Positions 5,306-8,978 of a stretch of 8,978 nucleotides of DNA are shown here, piece by piece. The translations under genes and the position numbers were made by a program. The first letter of the stretch is position 1, and every line of letters begins with the position of its first letter. The notes below the pieces were generated by a model. That model saw nothing but the letters and a program-made list of their open reading frames with translations, was not told the DNA's origin and did no database searches. The stretch comes from Candidatus Zixiibacteriota bacterium (GTDB taxonomy: Bacteria > Zixibacteria > MSB-5A5 > GN15 > JACZUZ01): NCBI GenBank assembly GCA_022563625.1, contig JADFNA010000049.1, positions 1-8,978 on the forward strand, written 5' to 3'.

Positions 5306-7342
5306 ATGGCCAGACGCAGAAGAAGACGCAAGAAAAAAGGACCGCGCACATTTCGTGATCGCACATCTCTGGGTGTGGGCCTTAAAATAGCGCTCGGCCT
5401 GATTGTCGCAATCGTGTTTTTAAGCGTCGTGCAATGCACGATCAAAAAACCGGCAGCGCCGAGCTGGACCAGCCAGTTAAACATCCCGTTGATCGAGCGG
5501 CGTTATGACATGGCGCAACTGATCGCACACATCGATGAACCAAGCTTGACACTGGACAGCGCCGGGAACCCGTTTTTCTCACTGCAACAGGACATTGACT
5601 CACTTGGCATCAGTACCTCGCTGACAATAAACTCAATCAGCCAGAACATCGGACAAACTCTGGGATTGATCAACATCACGCCGCAATCAATCCCGCCGTT
5701 GACAATAGCCTATTCAGACCTGGTGCTGTTTCCGCCCGGCGTTGTGCCGCCGATCCCGGTGGATTTCGTCTATGACGGCCCGGCGCTGTCAAACTACAGC
5801 AGCGTCACTATCGGCAGCGGAGGCATTCAGGCGGTCCTTGACAACAACATGGGCCTCAGCTTCGACACGGTCATCGTCGATCTGATTGATCTGAACACGT
5901 TTCAAACCCTCGGTTCGGAAAGCATACCGGGCGGTATGGCGGCCGGGACAAGCGTCACCGTGTTTCTTCCACTCACCGGCCAGACAATCAGCAACCGCTT
6001 TCGCATACAGGTGCACGCCCACACACCGGGCGGCGTTGTGCTGACGACATCGGATAAGAGCTTCACACTGACTATGGGACTGACGGACCCTATGTCGATA
6101 CAGTCCGGGACAGCGCAAATTCCCGAAATTACCAATACTTTTTCTCGATCGGCGGAGATAAACAGCCCCCACTTGATCCAGAACGCGACACTTCAGAGCG
6201 GCCAGTTAACGCTGACCCTGAACAATTCCACCACGCTTCTGGTGGAAATAACCGTTGTCGCTCCTGACCTGCAATCAGGCGGAGTACCGCTGAGAATCAT
6301 AGAAACTCTGGCAGCCAACAGTACAAGTCTGCTGTCCAGAAATCTGGCCGGTTATACATTTTTGCCCGCTGATCAGATACTTCCGCAGCAACTGGATTTC
6401 AACATCACAATTCATTCTGATTCAACCGCGCCGGGCTTCGCCACCTTCAACTCATCCGATTCGATTGCTGCAACTCTGACACTCAACAATGTCGCATTTT
6501 CCTCTGTCCGCGGGATCTTCGACACAGCCAGCACTTCCTTCCCGCCAACCGTTCAGGCGTTGGACATTCCCAACGGTTTTGACTCGGCGCAATTCACCGC
6601 GGCCACTCTCACCATTGAAATTGACAACGGAACTGAACTGCCCGGAGTGTTGGACCTTAACATTGTGAGTGACAACGGCGCAACACTGAATCTTACCGGC
6701 GCGATATTGCCCGGCTCGCCCGCAGCGCCAATCACCAGCGCAATCACTGCGAATGACCTGGCCGGGTTCCTGAACCCCATTCCTGGCTCAATCACAGTCA
6801 GCGGCACAGTCACTATGGGCGATGGTGTCACCAGCGCCAGCATTACGAATTCGGACTTCGTGCGGGCGCGGGTAAGAATTGAATCACCGCTCGAAGTCTT
6901 CTTTGACAGTACCAGCGTCAGCCTGGATATTCAATCGAAATCTATTGACACCGCTGACATTCGATTGATCACCGGCCATCTCATTTCTTCACAGCTAAAC
7001 ACGACCATCACCAGCCATCTGCCGCTGGGCGTGGCAGTGTATTTATATCTCTCCAGTGACTCGGCGACACTTTACAGCGCGCCGGAGCTGACTGTCGGTC
7101 CGATTCGTTTGGACGGCGGGACGGTCGATGCATTCGGGATAGTGACTGCGGCAACCGTTTCAAGTTCTCTGATCAGCCTCGACAGCGCCGATGTGCAGGT
7201 CCTAAACACAGACACAGTGTATATCGGACAAATCGTCACGCTGCACAGCTCCGGTGGAACGCCTTCACGCTTTATGGGGGCTGACTATCTCATAATTCAG
7301 GCCAGCGCTGTCATCGAGTACAAAATCGGCGGCGGTTCTTGA
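5306..7342 (+). CDS. Membrane-anchored, probably lipidated beta-repeat envelope protein
   Basis: I do not recognise a named family. The 678-residue product starts with a very basic stretch (MARRRRRRKKKG), then a hydrophobic helix (about 24-43) ending in SVVQC, so Cys44 is a likely lipidation site. Gln at -1 is atypical for a lipobox, leaving a plain membrane anchor possible. After Cys44 comes KKPAAPSW, a form I associate with lipoproteins of FCB bacteria. The rest is beta-rich, poor in Cys, and full of Ser, Thr, Asn and Ile. Four segments share an alternating pattern ending in Asn and Leu: about 171-192, 298-320, 431-452 and 562-583 (for example ATLTIEIDNGTELPG, SSQLNTTITSHLPLG). These suggest repeated beta-sandwich domains somewhat like the LEA14/WHy type. 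An in-frame stop at 5300 makes the ATG at 5306 the first possible start; its ribosome-binding site is weak (GGAA 8 bases upstream). It is followed after 10 bases by the barrel gene, so they are almost surely co-transcribed and may work together at the outer membrane. Confidence 0.75.
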   Translation: MARRRRRRKKKGPRTFRDRTSLGVGLKIALGLIVAIVFLSVVQCTIKKPAAPSWTSQLNIPLIERRYDMAQLIAHIDEPSLTLDSAGNPFFSLQQDIDSLGISTSLTINSISQNIGQTLGLINITPQSIPPLTIAYSDLVLFPPGVVPPIPVDFVYDGPALSNYSSVTIGSGGIQAVLDNNMGLSFDTVIVDLIDLNTFQTLGSESIPGGMAAGTSVTVFLPLTGQTISNRFRIQVHAHTPGGVVLTTSDKSFTLTMGLTDPMSIQSGTAQIPEITNTFSRSAEINSPHLIQNATLQSGQLTLTLNNSTTLLVEITVVAPDLQSGGVPLRIIETLAANSTSLLSRNLAGYTFLPADQILPQQLDFNITIHSDSTAPGFATFNSSDSIAATLTLNNVAFSSVRGIFDTASTSFPPTVQALDIPNGFDSAQFTAATLTIEIDNGTELPGVLDLNIVSDNGATLNLTGAILPGSPAAPITSAITANDLAGFLNPIPGSITVSGTVTMGDGVTSASITNSDFVRARVRIESPLEVFFDSTSVSLDIQSKSIDTADIRLITGHLISSQLNTTITSHLPLGVAVYLYLSSDSATLYSAPELTVGPIRLDGGTVDAFGIVTAATVSSSLISLDSADVQVLNTDTVYIGQIVTLHSSGGTPSRFMGADYLIIQASAVIEYKIGGGS

Positions 7343-7352
7343 GGAGAATCTG

Positions 7353-8630
7353 ATGAAGGCAGGAAGATTCACTCATAGAACACTCGCGCAGGTGTCACTG
7401 TGCGGATTAGCGCTGTCAATAATTATATCGTCCACGGCGCTGGGCGGCGGGTTTTCTCTGGCGCGCAGCGCGGGCATGGCCGGGGCGCATCTGGGACTGG
7501 CCAAAGGCGTCGCCGCGGCATATTTCAATCCGGCCAACCTGGGACTGTCGTCACATCGCCAGACCAGCGTGCACCTGGCGGGAATCGGATTGAATCTGAC
7601 AAACAACAGCTTTTCGCTGGATGATTATAACACCTACACCGGCGCCCTGCTGACCCAGGCCGATAAGCAAATCATTCTTGGCAAAATTCCCATTGACGGC
7701 TTAAAACTTACCGCAGATGCAGAAGCCAGCTTCAGCGGTGTGTCAGTAAAACAATTCGCCCTGACATTCACGGGCTATGGCGCCGGAGAAGTCAATATCA
7801 ATAAGGACGTATTGGAAGTGTTGCTTAACGGCAATGCCCTGGGTGACACAATTTCGCTTGAAGGCATGTACGGCGCCGGCTGGACATACGCATCTGTCGG
7901 CCTGTCCTTCGGCGTCCCGATTTATACCAAAGGCACACGCCAGCTGGCAGTCGGCGCCAGCGCGCATTATCTCAAAGGGATCTATTTTGCCGATGTCACA
8001 CGAGTTGAGGGATTTGCTGCAACACTTGCCACCGGATTTCAGGGTGATGGCGCGTTAATTGTTCATACCGCCGACGGTGGAAGCGGGTTTGCGCTGGATT
8101 TCGGCGCGGCGCTACAACTCAACGAAGACTACACTGTCGGACTCTCGCTCAAAAACCTGCTGAGTTCTATCAATTGGTCGGGCAATCCCGAAGAGCGCGG
8201 ATTTACTTTCGCTTTTGATACTGTCACGCTGGCCAACGCCGGAAACGACTCGGTACTTGTTACCAGTGAATTTACTAACACCCTCAGCGGGTTCTCATCA
8301 AACCTGCCATCTACACTGACTCTTGGAATCGCAAATACAACCGGGAAGTTTCTCTGGGCGATTGACTGGGAACAGGGGTTTTCTCGTAACCCGGGCGCCT
8401 CAACCAAACCACAGCTAACCGCCGGCGCCGAGTATGCCTTCGCGAAGTTTCTTCCGCTCCGGGCAGGCCTGGGCTTTGGGGGGCGCCATGGATCACAACT
8501 GGCCTTCGGCGGCGGGATAAAACTTTCGGCCTTTTATTTTGATATCGCATTTCTGACCAGCGGCTCAACTCTCAATTCATCATCCAATAAAGGCGCCCGA
8601 TTTGCCGCATCAACCGGACTGTCCTTCTAA
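7353..8630 (+). CDS. Outer-membrane beta-barrel protein, PorV/DUF5723-like
   Basis: Predicted outer-membrane protein of 425 residues. It has a Sec signal peptide (basic start MKAGRFTHRT, hydrophobic core about 13-30, likely cut near TALG). Directly after comes ARSAGMAGAHLGLAKGVAAA followed by YFNPANLG (residues 37-64), the characteristic N-terminal plug-like motif of PorV, FadL-like and DUF5723 proteins of the FCB group. The remainder alternates polar and hydrophobic residues with many Gly and aromatic girdle residues, and the chain ends in Phe (STGLSF), as barrel substrates of the Bam machinery do. The start is fixed by GGAG 6 bases upstream; that site follows the stop codon of the previous gene (TGAGGAG), which indicates translational coupling. 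The substrate or partner is unknown; the upstream lipoprotein is the obvious candidate partner. Confidence 0.82.
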   Translation: MKAGRFTHRTLAQVSLCGLALSIIISSTALGGGFSLARSAGMAGAHLGLAKGVAAAYFNPANLGLSSHRQTSVHLAGIGLNLTNNSFSLDDYNTYTGALLTQADKQIILGKIPIDGLKLTADAEASFSGVSVKQFALTFTGYGAGEVNINKDVLEVLLNGNALGDTISLEGMYGAGWTYASVGLSFGVPIYTKGTRQLAVGASAHYLKGIYFADVTRVEGFAATLATGFQGDGALIVHTADGGSGFALDFGAALQLNEDYTVGLSLKNLLSSINWSGNPEERGFTFAFDTVTLANAGNDSVLVTSEFTNTLSGFSSNLPSTLTLGIANTTGKFLWAIDWEQGFSRNPGASTKPQLTAGAEYAFAKFLPLRAGLGFGGRHGSQLAFGGGIKLSAFYFDIAFLTSGSTLNSSSNKGARFAASTGLSF

Positions 8631-8681
8631 GCTGCGTTTTTTGCGCCCCAAGTCGGACAACGATTCCCAGGGAGAAATATA

Positions 8682-8978
8682 ATGTTACATGAAATCAGTT
8701 ATAAGTTAAAGACCCAGGCGAGGGACCTGATATTATTTGTGTTCGTGACATCCGCGTTTGCACTCAGCGGGGGCTTCAACACTGCCCAGGCCGTCCCGCC
8801 GCACCCGGACCTGAAAGCGAAAATAGAATCCGGTGAAATCGCGCTGCCGCCCTTTCTTAAGAACTACAGCGCCCTGAAAGCCCGGGGTGTTTGCGGCAGC
8901 TCTATTAGCAATGCGCCGGGTGAATTGCTGAAACATCGCGCGCAAAGCGCTCAGAGCGGCTCCGGAGCGCAACCGTCA
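8682..8978 (+). CDS. N-terminal part of a probable M6-family secreted peptidase, cut by the window end
   Basis: Open to the window edge, 99 codons. GGAG lies 7 bases before the ATG. Residues 1-37 form a signal peptide (hydrophobic core about 16-28) with a likely cut after TAQA. The next residues, VPPHPDLKAKIESGEIALPP, are followed by FLKNYSALKARGV. Together they match the propeptide opening common in M6 (immune-inhibitor-A-like) metallopeptidases of FCB bacteria, whose form is 'PPHPxLxxKIxxGEIPxPxFL...LxxxGV'. The zinc motif HExxH would lie beyond the window, so the enzyme activity is inferred from the propeptide only. It follows the barrel gene after 51 bases with no terminator seen, so it may be the third gene of the operon. 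Confidence 0.6.
   Translation, partial: MLHEISYKLKTQARDLILFVFVTSAFALSGGFNTAQAVPPHPDLKAKIESGEIALPPFLKNYSALKARGVCGSSISNAPGELLKHRAQSAQSGSGAQPS

Noticed and set aside
5142..5390. 82-codon plus-strand frame upstream of and overlapping the envelope operon
   Set aside because: Overlaps the start of the well-supported 678-residue gene in another frame and lacks a ribosome-binding site and recognisable domains.

Overview
The window reads as a chromosomal segment of an uncultured Gram-negative bacterium, most likely from the FCB (Fibrobacteres-Chlorobi-Bacteroidetes) superphylum. Candidate phylum Zixibacteria or a relative is my best guess. This rests on the style of the proteins: a GlmU-like bifunctional sugar nucleotidyltransferase of the 'alternative' bacterial type, a nickel superoxide dismutase with an export signal, a PorV/DUF5723-like outer-membrane barrel protein, and the start of an M6-type secreted peptidase. 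The taxonomic call is inference from family resemblance; no rRNA or other phylogenetic marker is present.

Layout. Positions 1-5039 carry four genes on the minus strand. In transcription order these are a HTH-WYL regulator (5039-4095), the GlmU-like enzyme (3855-2596), Ni-superoxide dismutase sodN (2534-2055) and glycogen synthase glgA (1500-70). The glgA reading frame stops about 40 residues before the family's usual end, and the missing tail seems to continue in another frame toward the window edge. Between sodN and glgA lie about 550 bases without a credible gene. They hold a 12-bp direct repeat, a perfect DnaA-box 9-mer (a second lies just inside sodN), several small hairpins and a plausible extended -10 promoter for glgA.

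Positions 5306-8978 carry a plus-strand operon: a 678-residue membrane-anchored, probably lipidated beta-repeat protein, a 425-residue outer-membrane beta-barrel protein 10 bases later, and 51 bases after that the first 99 codons of a probable M6-family secreted peptidase that runs off the window. This operon diverges from the WYL regulator across a 266-base region. That region holds a near-consensus sigma-70 promoter for the regulator, placed so close to its ATG that the mRNA should be nearly leaderless, and an 8-bp inverted repeat that could be an operator.

How the genes fit together. The minus-strand genes are housekeeping or stress functions (glycogen synthesis, amino-sugar nucleotide supply, superoxide detoxification outside the cytoplasm) with no obvious common pathway. 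The plus-strand operon is an envelope module whose substrates cannot be read from sequence. The most interesting points are the SOD, whose predicted signal-peptidase site would expose exactly the nickel-binding histidine; the lipoprotein/barrel pair with four related beta segments in the lipoprotein; the leaderless WYL promoter; and the out-of-frame glgA tail. Nothing here amounts to a clearly new defence or mobile system.
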